47,449 nt of DNA from a virus (IMGVR_UViG_3300025407_000044:1-47449); one strand, 5' to 3'; shown: positions 11,690 to 21,503, numbered from the stretch's first letter. Numbers and translations: made by a program. Notes: a model not told the origin generated them from the sequence alone.

Positions 11690-14600
11690 ATGAGCCTGCA
11701 ATACACCTATACTAGTAATCTTCAGACTACTCAGGGCGGTAATTTTAACTACCCTGCCTATACAGACACGCCTGACGTGCCTAGAGATATTTATCGTTTA
11801 GCAACAGAGCTTGACGCATATCTTTCTGTTAATAAAGGTCCAGGATATTTAGTATTTTCTAGCTCATCAAATACATTTTCAACAGGTTCAAAAACTTTTT
11901 CAGTTATCATAGGATCGGGCAATCCAAATGGTAGCGGAGCTTATGCAGCAGGTGATCGTGTAAGAATAATCAATACGGCAAATACATCTCAATTTATAGA
12001 AGGAACAATTTCTTCTGTAACAACAAATTCAAGTATAGTAGTAAGCATTGATACGGTCCAAGGCTCAGGAACGATTACAACGTGGCAATTTAGCCTTACT
12101 GGTATACAAGGATTGCAGGGTCCACAAGGACCACAAGGCACACAAGGTGTGCAAGGCCCACAAGGTGTTCAGGGTCCACAAGGTACTCAGGGTGTACAAG
12201 GTCCGCAAGGCACACAAGGTGTGCAAGGCACTCAAGGGCCTCAAGGCACCCAGGGTATTCAAGGCGTTCAGGGTCCACAGGGAACACAAGGCGTACAAGG
12301 CACACAGGGTGTGCAAGGAACTCAAGGAACACAAGGAGTCCAAGGTTCAGGTTACAATGTAACAACTTCAACAACTTCAAACACACTCACCACTGGTTCA
12401 AAAACATTTACTGTTACAAACTCTGGTGCATTTTTAAATGGTGATCGTGTAAGAGTAATTAATACATCAAGTCCTTCACAGTTTATTGAAGGTAATATTA
12501 CTTCTTTAACTGTAAACTCAAGTATTACAATTAACGCAGACATAGTTTCTGGAACTGGAACTGTAACAACATGGCAATTTAGCGTTGCTGGAGTTCAAGG
12601 TACACAAGGTGTCCAGGGTCCACAAGGAACCCAAGGTGTACAAGGTATTCAAGGCTTGCAAGGTATTCAGGGTACACAAGGAACACAAGGTGTGCAAGGC
12701 ACACAGGGAATACAAGGATCTCAAGGACCACAAGGTACCCAAGGAATCCAGGGTATTCAGGGAATACAAGGACCTCAAGGAACGCAGGGAACACAAGGCA
12801 TTCAAGGTCTTCAAGGTGTTCAGGGACCAGTATCTTCATTAAATGCACACCAATCTGTAGAAGCAATCCAGGTGTCACCCCTAGGAAACGGTGCAACATA
12901 TTTTGCGGGATCTGCAGATGCAGAAAACGGAACTGGTGTGGGTGCATATATTCAAGCATCAACAAATGGAACTTTATCTGTAGATGGATATACTACTCCA
13001 AATCTTGCAGTAGGAGATCGCCTATTAATTGTAGGTCAGGCAAATAAAACTCAAAATGGTGTCTATACAGTTACATCAATTGGATCTGTATCTTCAACAT
13101 GGAAGATAACTCGTGCAACAGATTACGATAATCATACGGTTGGACAAGTTGAAGAAGGCGACTATATTTTTGTAACTGATGGAACAGTTTATGGCGGTAC
13201 AGTCTGGATAGAAGTTGGAAATGGTTCTAATGCTGACGGAACCATTAGAATTGGCACAGATAATATTCAGTTTGCACAAACATCTGGCTTGGGTGCTCAG
13301 GGAACAACTGGCGCACAAGGTGCGGGTGGAACAACGGCATACTGGGGTTCATTCTGGGATGTAACAAATCAAACAGCGGCAGCAACAAATACCGCATATG
13401 CCGTAAATATTGGTAATACAGATTCAAATTCACTTGGTGTATCAATAGCAAGTAACAATCAAATAACATTTGCAAACCCTGGCGTATACAATATTCAATT
13501 TTCTTTTCAATTCCAAAATACTGATAACTCAGTACATAATGCATATATTTGGTTACGTAAAAATGGTTCAGATGTTGCAGAAACTGCATCTGATCAAGCA
13601 ATTCCAGCAAGTCACGCTGGAACAACAGGATCAACAATTGCTGCATGGAACTTTGTAGAAAAAATAAATGCTGGAGATTATCTACAGCTTATGTGGTCTA
13701 CAGATAATACTTCTGTATCTATTGCAAGTTATAATGCTTCTTCCCCAGTCCCGTCCGTTCCTGGCGTAATTGTTACTGCAACACAGGTTGCATATGCAAT
13801 TCAAGGCACACAGGGTTTACAAGGTCCACAAGGTGTACAGGGTCCACAAGGTGTACAGGGTGTGCAAGGAACACAGGGTGTTCAAGGAGTACAAGGCGTA
13901 CAGGGTATACAAGGAAATCAGGGAACACAAGGAATACAAGGTTTTGGATATGCACAGCTTCAAGGTGTGCAAGGATCAATAGGTTCGCAAGGTACTGCAG
14001 GATTTGTAGGGTCTAATGGATCTCAAGGAACCCAAGGTATCCAAGGAAGCACAGGATTCCAAGGAACTGCTGGCTTTATAGGCTCTAATGGTGCACAAGG
14101 CGTGCAGGGACTTCAAGGAATTATTGGAGCATCTGGAACATATACAGTGTCATCAACAATTCCTTCAAACCCTACAAATGGTTCAGCTTGGTTAAATACT
14201 AATGATGGATCGCTTTATATCTGGGATGGAACTGAATGGTTTGAGCCAGGTAGCAATTATAATGGTTTGCAGGGAATTCAAGGAACTACTGGTATACAAG
14301 GACCGCAGGGAACATTAACATTAACTCCCGCCCGTACTGTAACAGAATTTGCATCTCCAACATCAGGACAAACTTCATTCTCAGTAAACTATACACCAGG
14401 ATATATAGATGTATTCTTAAATGGTGTTCGTCTTGCATCATCAGACTATACTGCAACAAGTGGAACTGCTGTAGTTCTTGCTTATGGAGTAAGTTCAACA
14501 GATGTTCTTGATGTTGTATCTTATTCGCTTGGAATGGGTGCACAAGGATTAAGTGGTTTACAAGGTGTTCAAGGTTTACAAGGAATTTCAGTTCAAGGAA

Positions 14601-15088
14601 TTCAAGGACCACAAGGAACTACTGGAATTCAAGGTTTGACGGGAGTTCAGGGAACCTCAGGTGCTGGATCAATGCAAATGTGGCGTTATACAGCTACAGG
14701 TGGAGAAACAACGTTATCAGGAAATGACGGATTCTCAACAAGCCTTGCATATACAGTAAATTACGAGCAAGTATTTGTAAATGGTGTTTTGCTAGAGCGT
14801 GGAGTTGACTATACAGCAAGTACAGGAACATCTGTAGTTTTGAACACAGCCCTAGTCGCTAATGATATTGCTACGGTTATATCATATAGTTCATGGTCTC
14901 TTGCAAATGCTATTCCGCTTACCGCATATAGTGCACAAGGAGTTTTGGTTGCAGGTACAGGAACCAATACATACACATCTCTACAACAAGGAACAAAAGG
15001 ATGGACTTTGGTTTCTGACCCAACGCAAGCGGCGGGAGTCCGTTGGTCTAACGACGTTCAAATCATGAACATCATGGGTGCCTATTAA
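11690..15088 (+). CDS. Collagen-like tail fibre with Gly-X-Gln triplets
   Basis: This 1132-residue modular fibre has an N-terminal attachment region (1-55), a beta-domain (about 55-137), 27 Gly-X-Gln triplets (138-218), and a duplicated copy of the same beta-domain (DRVRVIN...QFIEG, 222-300). A second collagen block (301-378), a globular domain (380-540), a C1q/TNF-like jelly roll (about 547-703), a third mixed collagen region (706-819) and C-terminal domains with two related repeats (FLNGVRL..DYTA and FVNGVLL..DYTA) follow. Collagen stalks trimerise phage fibres. It sits first in the host-recognition region and is probably the central tail fibre. The third triplet position is almost always Gln rather than Pro or Ala, which is unusual. 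Confidence 0.9.
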   Translation: MSLQYTYTSNLQTTQGGNFNYPAYTDTPDVPRDIYRLATELDAYLSVNKGPGYLVFSSSSNTFSTGSKTFSVIIGSGNPNGSGAYAAGDRVRIINTANTSQFIEGTISSVTTNSSIVVSIDTVQGSGTITTWQFSLTGIQGLQGPQGPQGTQGVQGPQGVQGPQGTQGVQGPQGTQGVQGTQGPQGTQGIQGVQGPQGTQGVQGTQGVQGTQGTQGVQGSGYNVTTSTTSNTLTTGSKTFTVTNSGAFLNGDRVRVINTSSPSQFIEGNITSLTVNSSITINADIVSGTGTVTTWQFSVAGVQGTQGVQGPQGTQGVQGIQGLQGIQGTQGTQGVQGTQGIQGSQGPQGTQGIQGIQGIQGPQGTQGTQGIQGLQGVQGPVSSLNAHQSVEAIQVSPLGNGATYFAGSADAENGTGVGAYIQASTNGTLSVDGYTTPNLAVGDRLLIVGQANKTQNGVYTVTSIGSVSSTWKITRATDYDNHTVGQVEEGDYIFVTDGTVYGGTVWIEVGNGSNADGTIRIGTDNIQFAQTSGLGAQGTTGAQGAGGTTAYWGSFWDVTNQTAAATNTAYAVNIGNTDSNSLGVSIASNNQITFANPGVYNIQFSFQFQNTDNSVHNAYIWLRKNGSDVAETASDQAIPASHAGTTGSTIAAWNFVEKINAGDYLQLMWSTDNTSVSIASYNASSPVPSVPGVIVTATQVAYAIQGTQGLQGPQGVQGPQGVQGVQGTQGVQGVQGVQGIQGNQGTQGIQGFGYAQLQGVQGSIGSQGTAGFVGSNGSQGTQGIQGSTGFQGTAGFIGSNGAQGVQGLQGIIGASGTYTVSSTIPSNPTNGSAWLNTNDGSLYIWDGTEWFEPGSNYNGLQGIQGTTGIQGPQGTLTLTPARTVTEFASPTSGQTSFSVNYTPGYIDVFLNGVRLASSDYTATSGTAVVLAYGVSSTDVLDVVSYSLGMGAQGLSGLQGVQGLQGISVQGIQGPQGTTGIQGLTGVQGTSGAGSMQMWRYTATGGETTLSGNDGFSTSLAYTVNYEQVFVNGVLLERGVDYTASTGTSVVLNTALVANDIATVISYSSWSLANAIPLTAYSAQGVLVAGTGTNTYTSLQQGTKGWTLVSDPTQAAGVRWSNDVQIMNIMGAY
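12101..12343 (+). repeat. Collagen block 1, 27 Gly-X-Gln triplets
   Basis: Nine-base units GGN-NNN-CAA/CAG encode [12 protein letters not shown] and GVQ. The middle residue varies among I, L, P, T and V; Gly and Gln are invariant over the block. Confidence 0.95.
12590..12823 (+). repeat. Collagen block 2, 26 Gly-X-Gln triplets
   Basis: The same nine-base unit as block 1, with more Ile and one Ser at the middle position. It ends at GPVSSLNAH, where the globular domain starts. Confidence 0.95.
13805..14130 (+). repeat. Collagen block 3, partly degenerate
   Basis: About 15 regular Gly-X-Gln triplets are followed by the insert [12 protein letters not shown] and two copies of a QGTAGF(V/I)GSNG motif. 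The insert is also found in the small fibre gene at 21075-21503. Confidence 0.85.
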
Positions 15089-15098
15089 ATAGCTCCTC

Positions 15099-15107
15099 TG
15101 GTATAAT
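15099..15107 (+). promoter_or_regulatory. Promoter ahead of adhesin unit 1
   Basis: TGG-TATAAT lies 12 nt after the fibre stop and 38 nt ahead of ATG 15146, which has GAAAGG as ribosome-binding site. Confidence 0.6.
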
Positions 15108-15145
15108 GGTTTTATATTGAATAAAGCAGTGAAAGGTAGTAATTA

Positions 15146-15454
15146 ATGGCTACAACTTCTAAGCAAATGTATAACGGTGCAGCAAGCACTAGTTCTACAA
15201 CCCTTTATACCGCCCCATCTTCAGCGGGTGCCGTTGCAGTTGTTACAAACATTATAGTTGCCAATACAGCAGGAACTTCTGCTACCTACACATTAAATTT
15301 GGGCGGGAATGCAATAGCTACTACAGTTACAGTAGGAGCATATGACTCTGCTATCATTGATCTAAAACAAGTTTTAACAGCATCTCAAACAATCACAGGT
15401 CTAGCATCTGCCACTACAGTTAATTTCTTTATCAGCGGTGTGGAGATTGTTTAA
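15146..15454 (+). CDS. Small beta-structured tail protein, paralogue of 22359-22724
   Basis: This 102-residue protein starts MATTSKQMYNGAAS and is a Thr/Ala/Val-rich beta-sandwich type (VVTNIIVANTAGTSATYTLN). It resembles the 121-residue product of 22359-22724 (TLYTVPSATSTVVSTITVCN). Such short proteins next to tail fibres are usually structural or accessory. The stop overlaps the next start (TAATG). It heads adhesin unit 1, as its paralogue heads unit 2. Exact role unknown. Confidence 0.75.
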   Translation: MATTSKQMYNGAASTSSTTLYTAPSSAGAVAVVTNIIVANTAGTSATYTLNLGGNAIATTVTVGAYDSAIIDLKQVLTASQTITGLASATTVNFFISGVEIV

Positions 15455-16065
15455 TGTCCCCAATCTATAAATTATCTGCAAACTCCCTAGCACTTGGAAG
15501 AACAGCCTATAGAGATTTTCTTATGGGTAATACAGTATTTAATCCATGGGCTCCACAAGGAGCTATGGATGCTTTAGGAAGTGTTACTGTTCCAAGTGGT
15601 GGGCTATCGTCTATTACCTTCTCGGCTATTCCAAATACCTATACTGATTTGGAAATTCGCACACTAGGAAGAACAGTTTACGCTGCCAATTCCAATTCCA
15701 ATGTATCCATTTTTTATAATGGAGATACAACTGCAACGAATTACTATTCCCATTATCTTTATGGAACAGGCTCAGCCGCAGGTGCAGCAGCAAACAACTC
15801 TGCCTTATACTCTTTTCAAACCCCTGATGACAGCGTGACAACAAATGTCTTTGGTGCTGCAATTTCTGTGGTGAAGGACTATGCCAACCCAAATAAAAAC
15901 ACTACTCTTCGCTCACTTTCTGGATATGATGGAAATGGCTCTGGAGTAATTGCTTTTACTTCAACTGGTTGGACTAATACAACTCCAGTAAATTCATTGA
16001 CGATTACTGCTCAAGATGGAAGTTGGAAAGCAGGAACTACTATTTCTCTTTATGGAGTGCGCTAA
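15454..16065 (+). CDS. Adhesin unit 1, short tethered beta-domain protein
   Basis: This 203-residue protein has a 40-residue N-terminal tether (YKLSANSLALGRTAYRDF) ending in GAMDALGSVTV. A beta-domain of about 160 residues follows, with the family motifs SITFSAIPNTYTDLEIR and HYLYGTGSAAG and a TTISLYGVR terminus. The same domain begins the long polyglycine genes downstream, but here the protein stops after it. Paralogues are at 22736 and 26109. All three lie first in a trio, so the tether may bind the tail. Translationally coupled to both neighbours. Confidence 0.8.
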   Translation: MSPIYKLSANSLALGRTAYRDFLMGNTVFNPWAPQGAMDALGSVTVPSGGLSSITFSAIPNTYTDLEIRTLGRTVYAANSNSNVSIFYNGDTTATNYYSHYLYGTGSAAGAAANNSALYSFQTPDDSVTTNVFGAAISVVKDYANPNKNTTLRSLSGYDGNGSGVIAFTSTGWTNTTPVNSLTITAQDGSWKAGTTISLYGVR

Positions 16066-16163
16066 TGGCTACTAATACAATGGCTGCAATTAACACAATC
16101 GTTTTAACCTCTGGCACAAACTTTGCAACAGGTACTAACTTCTCTCTTTACGGCATACGGTAG
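16065..16163 (+). pseudogene. 32-codon remnant of an adhesin gene
   Basis: ATG 16065 overlaps the preceding stop. The product MATNTMAAINTIVLTSGTNF and 12 further residues begins like the next gene (MTTNTMVAIQTI) and ends like a complete beta-domain (ATGTNFSLYGIR). The central roughly 120 residues of the domain are missing without a frameshift, as expected from an internal deletion. It may be a scar of a former fourth adhesin, or a tiny expressed peptide. Confidence 0.65.
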
Positions 16164-16172
16164 GCGGGCATT

Positions 16173-17543
16173 ATGACAACTAATACTATGGTGGCGATTC
16201 AGACAATTACTGCATCATCTCAATCAGCAGTTTCGTTTACCTCAATTCCTTCCACTTACACCGACCTTCATATTGTTGCGGTAGGCACCAGCAGTACTGC
16301 TGGTTCTTCTGTCAACTATTGGCGTATGACTTTCAATGGCGATAGTAGTAGTGGGTTGTATTCAGATACTTATTTATACGGAAATGGTTCGTCTGCTGCG
16401 TCTAGCCGCGATACTGGCGGCAATTTTATGTACCTTGGCTATGTTGGACAAACATCTAATACGGCTCAACCTATTAGCACTTTTGACATTATGAACTATG
16501 CCAACAGCACGACATATAAAACTGTTCTTGCTCGTGGAAGTGCCGCATCAGACAATGTTGGCGCAATGGTCGGACTTTGGCGAAATACAAACGCTATCAA
16601 CCGCGTAGATTTGTTTATGTCTAGTGCAACAGTTAGCGGAACCTTTACCCTTTACGGTATAGCTAACGCTGACATTGGCGCTTACGCTACTGGTGGAATT
16701 ATTACCCAAGATTCTACTTATTACTATCACGCGTTTGGTAGCTCAGGCACATTCACTCCTTCCCGCAATTTGACGGCTGATATTTTGGTTGTTGCAGGTG
16801 GTGGTGCAGGTGGAGCAGCTGCAGCTGCTGGTGGAGGAGGTGCTGGTGGCATATGGATGGCTAGTTCACAATCTTTATCAAGTGGAACTAACTATACCTG
16901 CACCGTGGGTGCAGGCGGGGCTGGCGCAAGTAATACTGTAGGTGGAAATGGAGGCAATTCAACCTTCGGAGCTATTTCTGGAACTATATATGGTGGTGGT
17001 GGCGGCGCAGGCCAAAGTGTTGTTGCATCTTCTGGAGGTTCTGGTGGTGGAGCAGCCTATACAAATCCTTCTTCTGTAGGTTCTGGAACATCAGGACAAG
17101 GAAATGCTGGAGGCACTGGGCATAATTTTAGTCTTGGCGCAGGCGGCGGCGGCGGAGGCGGCGCAGGTGGTGTAGGACAAAACTCTGCAACTAATGACCC
17201 AGGACCAGCTGGAGCTGGAGGCGTAGGCGCTGGAGGTACATCATGGTCATACACAGGCATTGCAAACCCATACCTATATCTTGATGCAATGGGAGCTGCA
17301 ACTTCTACAGGTCAAATTTATTCTGGCCATTACTACTACGCAGGCGGCGGTGGTGGCGGAGTTGATCAAGCTGGATCAGATATTCCTGGCTCCGCTGGTA
17401 TAGGCGGCGGCGCAGCTGGAAGTAACGCTGCTGGAATTGCTGCAACCCAGTTTACAGGTGGCGGCGGCGGAGGCGGCGGTCATCAGGTGGGATCAGGCGG
17501 TAATGGCGGTTCAGGAATAGTAATTGTGAGGTATGCAAAATGA
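16173..17543 (+). CDS. Adhesin unit 1, long polyglycine protein a
   Basis: This 456-residue protein has a beta-domain (1-168; SFTSIPSTYTDLHIV, TLYGIA), a connector (170-203; TYYYHAFGSSGTFTP) and LTADILVVAGGG. A glycine-rich domain then runs to residue 446 and ends in GSGIVIVRYAK. Glycine tracts of this type fold as polyglycine-II helices in phage S16 adhesin gp38 (established for that protein). It is therefore likely a receptor-binding adhesin at the tail tip. The segment LDAMGAATSTGQIYSGHYYYAGG is shared in type with 23300-24685. The stop overlaps the next ATG. Confidence 0.85.
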   Translation: MTTNTMVAIQTITASSQSAVSFTSIPSTYTDLHIVAVGTSSTAGSSVNYWRMTFNGDSSSGLYSDTYLYGNGSSAASSRDTGGNFMYLGYVGQTSNTAQPISTFDIMNYANSTTYKTVLARGSAASDNVGAMVGLWRNTNAINRVDLFMSSATVSGTFTLYGIANADIGAYATGGIITQDSTYYYHAFGSSGTFTPSRNLTADILVVAGGGAGGAAAAAGGGGAGGIWMASSQSLSSGTNYTCTVGAGGAGASNTVGGNGGNSTFGAISGTIYGGGGGAGQSVVASSGGSGGGAAYTNPSSVGSGTSGQGNAGGTGHNFSLGAGGGGGGGAGGVGQNSATNDPGPAGAGGVGAGGTSWSYTGIANPYLYLDAMGAATSTGQIYSGHYYYAGGGGGGVDQAGSDIPGSAGIGGGAAGSNAAGIAATQFTGGGGGGGGHQVGSGGNGGSGIVIVRYAK

Positions 17544-18970
17544 CAACAGCGGGTAATTATGTTTTGTTAGAAAGAGTGACAGTAGGAGCTGCTGGCGCAT
17601 CTAGCGTCACCTTCAACAACATACCTCAGACTGGTTATACGGATTTGAAAATCGTATTATCCGCTCGCTCTACCGCTAATGGTGGACAAAATGTTAACCT
17701 TAATTTTAATGGCATAACTTCGGGATATAGCGATAAAATTTTAGGTGGAACTGGTTCGGCTGCATCTTCTTTTCCTTCTGGAAATACCACCAAAGGCGGT
17801 TCTTGCGTAATTCCTGGAGCCGATTTTACTCTCAACACTTTTGGCAATGGTGAAATTTATATTCCTAATGCTTTTGGAAATACGGCAAAAAGTTATTCTT
17901 CTGACTCGGTAAGCGAAAATAATGCAACTCTTTCGTATGCCCAAATGCAAGCAACCTTATGGAGCTATACAGGCAATCCAGCCATTACAAGTATTTTAAT
18001 TACTTTATCAAGCGGTAACTTTGCCCAATACTCCACCTTCTCTCTCTACGCCCTAGCCGCAGTAGGCACTACTCCTACTAAAGCTCCGAAGGCATCAGGT
18101 GGAGATATTGTTCAATATGACGGTACATATTGGTATCATGCATTTATTAATTCGGGAAGTTTTATTCCACAGATCCCGCTTTCTTGTGATGTGCTAGTCG
18201 TTGCTGGTGGTGGTTCGGGTGGCGCTGGAACTGGTGGCGGTGGTGGAGCTGGTGGTTTGCGTTTATTAGCTAGCCAAGGTTTTGCACCAAATACTGCTTA
18301 CACTTGCACGACTGGCGCTGGCGCTGCTTCTGTTACTGGAAGCGCACACGGTAATAATGGAACTAACTCCAGCCTTATTGGAGGTTCTATTTCTATCAGC
18401 GCAACTGGTGGTGGCGGTGGAGCTGCCGAAAATACGAACAACGCTCAAACAGGTGGTTCTGGTGGTGGCGGAAGCTACAACGGTTACAACGGAGCTGCTG
18501 GTAACGCTGGTTCATATTCGCCAGTTGAAGGTTATGCAGGTGGTGTTGCTTCCGCAACCTACAACGGCTCTGGTGGTGGTGGAGCTGGTGGAACTGGTTT
18601 TGCATCAACAACATCAGGCTCTACTGGAGTTGGTGGTGTGGGCGGTGTAGGTGCTGGCGGAACTTCATACACTAATTACGCAATTCTTGATGCTATGGGC
18701 GCGGCTACTACAACTGGCGTACTTTCGTCATCTCACTATTACTATGCAGGTGGCGGCGGTGGTGGTGGACAGTATTCAACTTCGCCATATACAGGACAAG
18801 GTGGAGCTGGCGGAACTGGTGGTGGCGGAACTGGCGGTGCTTACAATCCAGCAACCGCAGGAACCTCAGCACTTGCCAATACAGGCGGTGGCGGTGGCGG
18901 AGGCGGAACAAACTCAAACACCTCTGGAGCTGGCGGTTCAGGTGTAGTTATAGTACGCTATCTAGCTTAA
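17540..18970 (+). CDS. Adhesin unit 1, long polyglycine protein b
   Basis: This 476-residue protein has the same order: beta-domain (1-175; TFNNIPQTGYTDLKIVL), connector from about 187 (TYWYHAFINSGSF), then polyglycine domain from 220. Its C-terminal half carries GGLRLLAS, SPVEGYAGG, YTNYAILDAMG and TGVLSSSHYYYAGG, the same subtype as 20035-21075 and 26750-28132, although their N-termini differ. Starts ATGA-overlapped with the preceding stop. Probably a receptor-binding adhesin. Confidence 0.85.
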   Translation: MTTAGNYVLLERVTVGAAGASSVTFNNIPQTGYTDLKIVLSARSTANGGQNVNLNFNGITSGYSDKILGGTGSAASSFPSGNTTKGGSCVIPGADFTLNTFGNGEIYIPNAFGNTAKSYSSDSVSENNATLSYAQMQATLWSYTGNPAITSILITLSSGNFAQYSTFSLYALAAVGTTPTKAPKASGGDIVQYDGTYWYHAFINSGSFIPQIPLSCDVLVVAGGGSGGAGTGGGGGAGGLRLLASQGFAPNTAYTCTTGAGAASVTGSAHGNNGTNSSLIGGSISISATGGGGGAAENTNNAQTGGSGGGGSYNGYNGAAGNAGSYSPVEGYAGGVASATYNGSGGGGAGGTGFASTTSGSTGVGGVGGVGAGGTSYTNYAILDAMGAATTTGVLSSSHYYYAGGGGGGGQYSTSPYTGQGGAGGTGGGGTGGAYNPATAGTSALANTGGGGGGGGTNSNTSGAGGSGVVIVRYLA

Positions 18971-18997
18971 ATTAAAATATGATTATATTAATTAACT

Positions 18998-19006
18998 TGA
19001 TATAAT
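18998..19006 (+). promoter_or_regulatory. Promoter inside the adhesin array
   Basis: TGA-TATAAT lies between genes 17540-18970 and 19022, followed by the ribosome-binding site AGGGAG. It separates unit 1 from the next four genes. Confidence 0.55.
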
Positions 19007-19021
19007 TAGCAGGGAGATAAA

Positions 19022-20035
19022 ATGACAAAATCTAGAGATTTATCTAATTCGGGACGTAGCATTGGAACAACATCCAATCGTCCCGCTTCTCCCTTTGTTG
19101 GACAAGAGTATTATGATACAACTTTAGGTCAATTATTAAATTATACAGTTCAAGGAACTTGGGTTGCAGTTGGAACAGCTGCACCAAATGCAGTATCTGT
19201 AAACTATCTTGTAGTAGCAGGTGGCGGCGGTGGTGGTTACAACCGTGGTGGCGGAGGTGGAGCTGGTGGATTACGTTCAACCGTTACTGCAACTGGAGGC
19301 GGAGGCTCTTTAGAATCAGCACTTCCTTTAACTATTGGCACTTCATACACAGTAACTGTAGGCGCAGGAGGTGCTGGAGCAATTCAAGTTTCTCCATATA
19401 CACCAGCGCAAAATGGTTCTAACTCTGTATTAGCAACAGTTACTTCCACTGGAGGCGGCGCTGCTGGTGCTGGCACTACTGCTGGTTCTAACGGAGGCTC
19501 TGGAGGTGGCGGCGGTGGTAATGGTGCCCCAGGTGCTTCAACAGCATACGTTTCTGCTGGAACAGGAACAAACAATCAAGGTTATGCTGGAGGACAAGGC
19601 GCAAACTCTGGTGGCGGTGGCGGTGGTGCAGGTCAAGCAGGATATTCGGTATCTAGTCAAACAACAACAGTGGGCGCTAATGGAGGTAGCGGTGTAGCAG
19701 TTTCAATTACTGGTTCATCTGTAACCTATGCGGGCGGCGGAGCGGGCGGCGGAGAATCTGGCTCACCAACAGGTGGTTCAGGCGGCGGCGGAAATGGCGG
19801 AAACAATAACGGTACTAATTCTTATGGATCTGCTGGAACTGCTAATTTGGGTGGCGGTGGCGGCGGTGGTTCTGATGGTCAATCAACAAACTATTATGGT
19901 GGAAATGGCGGCTCTGGAGTTGTTATTATTTCTGCACCTCAAGCTGCTGCATCTACAACAGGTTCACCAACTGTAACAACATCAGGTTCTAATACGATTT
20001 ACAAATTCACTGGTTCAGGGAGTATAACCTTCTAA
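19022..20035 (+). CDS. Polyglycine adhesin with short fibre-type N-terminus
   Basis: This 337-residue protein lacks the TYTDL beta-domain. Its N-terminus MTKSRDLSNSGRSIGTTSNR..SPFVGQEYYDTT is a common phage tail-fibre anchoring segment. NYLVVAGGGGGG starts a polyglycine domain at about residue 62, and a short C-terminal beta tail (TIYKFTGSGSITF) replaces the usual IVIVRY end. It is the most divergent polyglycine subtype in the array. AGGGAG precedes the ATG, and the stop overlaps the next start. Confidence 0.8.
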   Translation: MTKSRDLSNSGRSIGTTSNRPASPFVGQEYYDTTLGQLLNYTVQGTWVAVGTAAPNAVSVNYLVVAGGGGGGYNRGGGGGAGGLRSTVTATGGGGSLESALPLTIGTSYTVTVGAGGAGAIQVSPYTPAQNGSNSVLATVTSTGGGAAGAGTTAGSNGGSGGGGGGNGAPGASTAYVSAGTGTNNQGYAGGQGANSGGGGGGAGQAGYSVSSQTTTVGANGGSGVAVSITGSSVTYAGGGAGGGESGSPTGGSGGGGNGGNNNGTNSYGSAGTANLGGGGGGGSDGQSTNYYGGNGGSGVVIISAPQAAASTTGSPTVTTSGSNTIYKFTGSGSITF

Positions 20036-21075
20036 TGTCTAACGCTAGAAATATTGCTAATAATGGGGGAGTTGGATCAACATCTAACCGTCCCGCCAAT
20101 CCATATGTAGGACAAGAATATTACGATACCACAGTTAATGCAATTGTGGTTTGGAATGGAACTACTTGGGGCGGATTATTTCCAGCTTTTTATCCAGTCG
20201 TTACTGGCGGCACTATTTTTTCAGATGCAACTTATTATTACCGTGCTTTTACTTCTACTGGTACTTTATCTGTTTCTAACGTAGCTTTAGCTGCCGATGT
20301 TTTAGTAATTGCTGGTGGCGCAAGCGGTGGTTATAACATAAATCAAGCCAATGGTGGTGGCGGAGCTGGTGGTCTTAGATTATTAGCTTCTCAATCATTG
20401 CCTGTTAACACTTATACTTGTTCAGTTGGTGCGGGTGGCGCTTCGGTTTCATCAAGTCCATCTATGGGTAATAACGGAACTAACTCATACATTAGTGCAA
20501 GCGGTTTCTCTACTATTACCGCTTCAGGTGGTGGCGCAGGTGGTTACGGAACTACCAACAACGGTTTATCTGGTGGTTCAGGCGGTGGTGCTGGTTCTGG
20601 TGGACACAGTGGCGGAGCAGGAAACACTGGTGGTTATACCCCCGTTGAAGGATATGCGGGCGGTACATCTTCAGCAGTTCAAGCTGGTGGTGGTGGTGGT
20701 GGCGCAGGCGGAGTTGGCGGCAACGGTGGTTCAGGCGGCGGTGCATACGGCGGCAACGGTGGCGTAGGTGCTGGAGGAACTGGATACACAAATTACGCAA
20801 TTCTTGACACTATAGGTGCTGCAACATCAACAGGCGTTCTTTCATCTTCGCATTATTATTATGCAGGTGGTGGCGGAGCTTCTGCTGATAGCGGTTCAAC
20901 TGGTGGACTTGGCGGTGGCGGCAATGGCCCTAGCGGTTCTGTTACATCAGCAAACGCAGGTTTAACTAATACAGGCGGCGGCGGTTCTGGTGCTTTTGGT
21001 AATTCAACACCATCGGGTGCTGGCGGTTCTGGTTTAATTGTTGTTCGTTACACTAGAACTCAGGTAGGTGGATAA
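20035..21075 (+). CDS. Polyglycine adhesin with fibre-type N-terminus, hybrid subtype
   Basis: This 346-residue protein joins a fibre-type N-terminus similar to its upstream neighbour (ARNIANNGG..STSNRPANPYVGQEYYDTT) to a polyglycine domain. That domain's subtype (GGLRLLASQS, TPVEGYAGG, YTNYAILDTIG, TGVLSSSHYYYAGG) matches 17540-18970 and 26750-28132. It is the clearest evidence of domain shuffling in the array. It ends GSGLIVVRYTRTQVGG. Coupled by TAATG on both sides. Confidence 0.8.
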   Translation: MSNARNIANNGGVGSTSNRPANPYVGQEYYDTTVNAIVVWNGTTWGGLFPAFYPVVTGGTIFSDATYYYRAFTSTGTLSVSNVALAADVLVIAGGASGGYNINQANGGGGAGGLRLLASQSLPVNTYTCSVGAGGASVSSSPSMGNNGTNSYISASGFSTITASGGGAGGYGTTNNGLSGGSGGGAGSGGHSGGAGNTGGYTPVEGYAGGTSSAVQAGGGGGGAGGVGGNGGSGGGAYGGNGGVGAGGTGYTNYAILDTIGAATSTGVLSSSHYYYAGGGGASADSGSTGGLGGGGNGPSGSVTSANAGLTNTGGGGSGAFGNSTPSGAGGSGLIVVRYTRTQVGG

Positions 21076-21503
21076 TGGCTATTAATTTTCCTTCATCTCC
21101 AACAGTAAACCAACAATATACGTATAATGGTTTAACTTGGTATTGGACTGGACAAGTTTGGAAATCTCTAGGAACTGTTCAGGGCGTACAAGGCACACAG
21201 GGTGTGCAAGGTTTTGGATATGCCCAACTTCAAGGTGTTCAAGGACTTCAGGGTTCTGCAGGATATGTTGGAACAAATGGAGCACAGGGTACACAAGGTA
21301 TATCAGGATTAACTGGTAATTATCAATCAATTCAGGGATCGGGAATTTCTGTTACAGCCCGCCCAGTTATAAACTTTTTAAATGCAACAGTAACTGATGA
21401 TTCTGCCAATAACCGAACAAATGTTACAATTGCAACAGCGATAGATGGCGGAAGTTCCAATAGTACATATGGAGGAGCCATAAGCGGAGGTAATGCAATA
21501 TAA
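21075..21503 (+). CDS. Small collagen-like fibre protein
   Basis: This 142-residue protein has an N-terminal SPTVNQQYTYNGLTWYWTG..WKSL domain (typical of phage fibres), a short collagen-like stretch ([20 protein letters not shown]) and a C-terminal beta segment with TVTDDSANNRTNVTIAT. The [11 protein letters not shown] segment is shared with collagen block 3 of the large fibre at both protein and DNA level. It may form a short trimeric spike. Coupled to both neighbours. Confidence 0.75.
   Translation: MAINFPSSPTVNQQYTYNGLTWYWTGQVWKSLGTVQGVQGTQGVQGFGYAQLQGVQGLQGSAGYVGTNGAQGTQGISGLTGNYQSIQGSGISVTARPVINFLNATVTDDSANNRTNVTIATAIDGGSSNSTYGGAISGGNAI

Noticed and set aside
12101-12823. CRISPR-like array
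   Set aside because: The short repeats are in-frame coding collagen units without spacers of constant length.
12065-14612. Long antisense and alternative-frame ORFs across the collagen-like fibre gene
   Set aside because: They are rich in Leu, Cys, Trp or Lys/His because the nine-base Gly-X-Gln units read in other frames give low-complexity text. They have no ribosome-binding sites.
17057-20800. Antisense and shifted ORFs over the polyglycine genes (Pro-, His- or Val/Leu-rich)
   Set aside because: They mirror GGN glycine tracts in other frames; no starts with ribosome-binding sites and no domain pattern.
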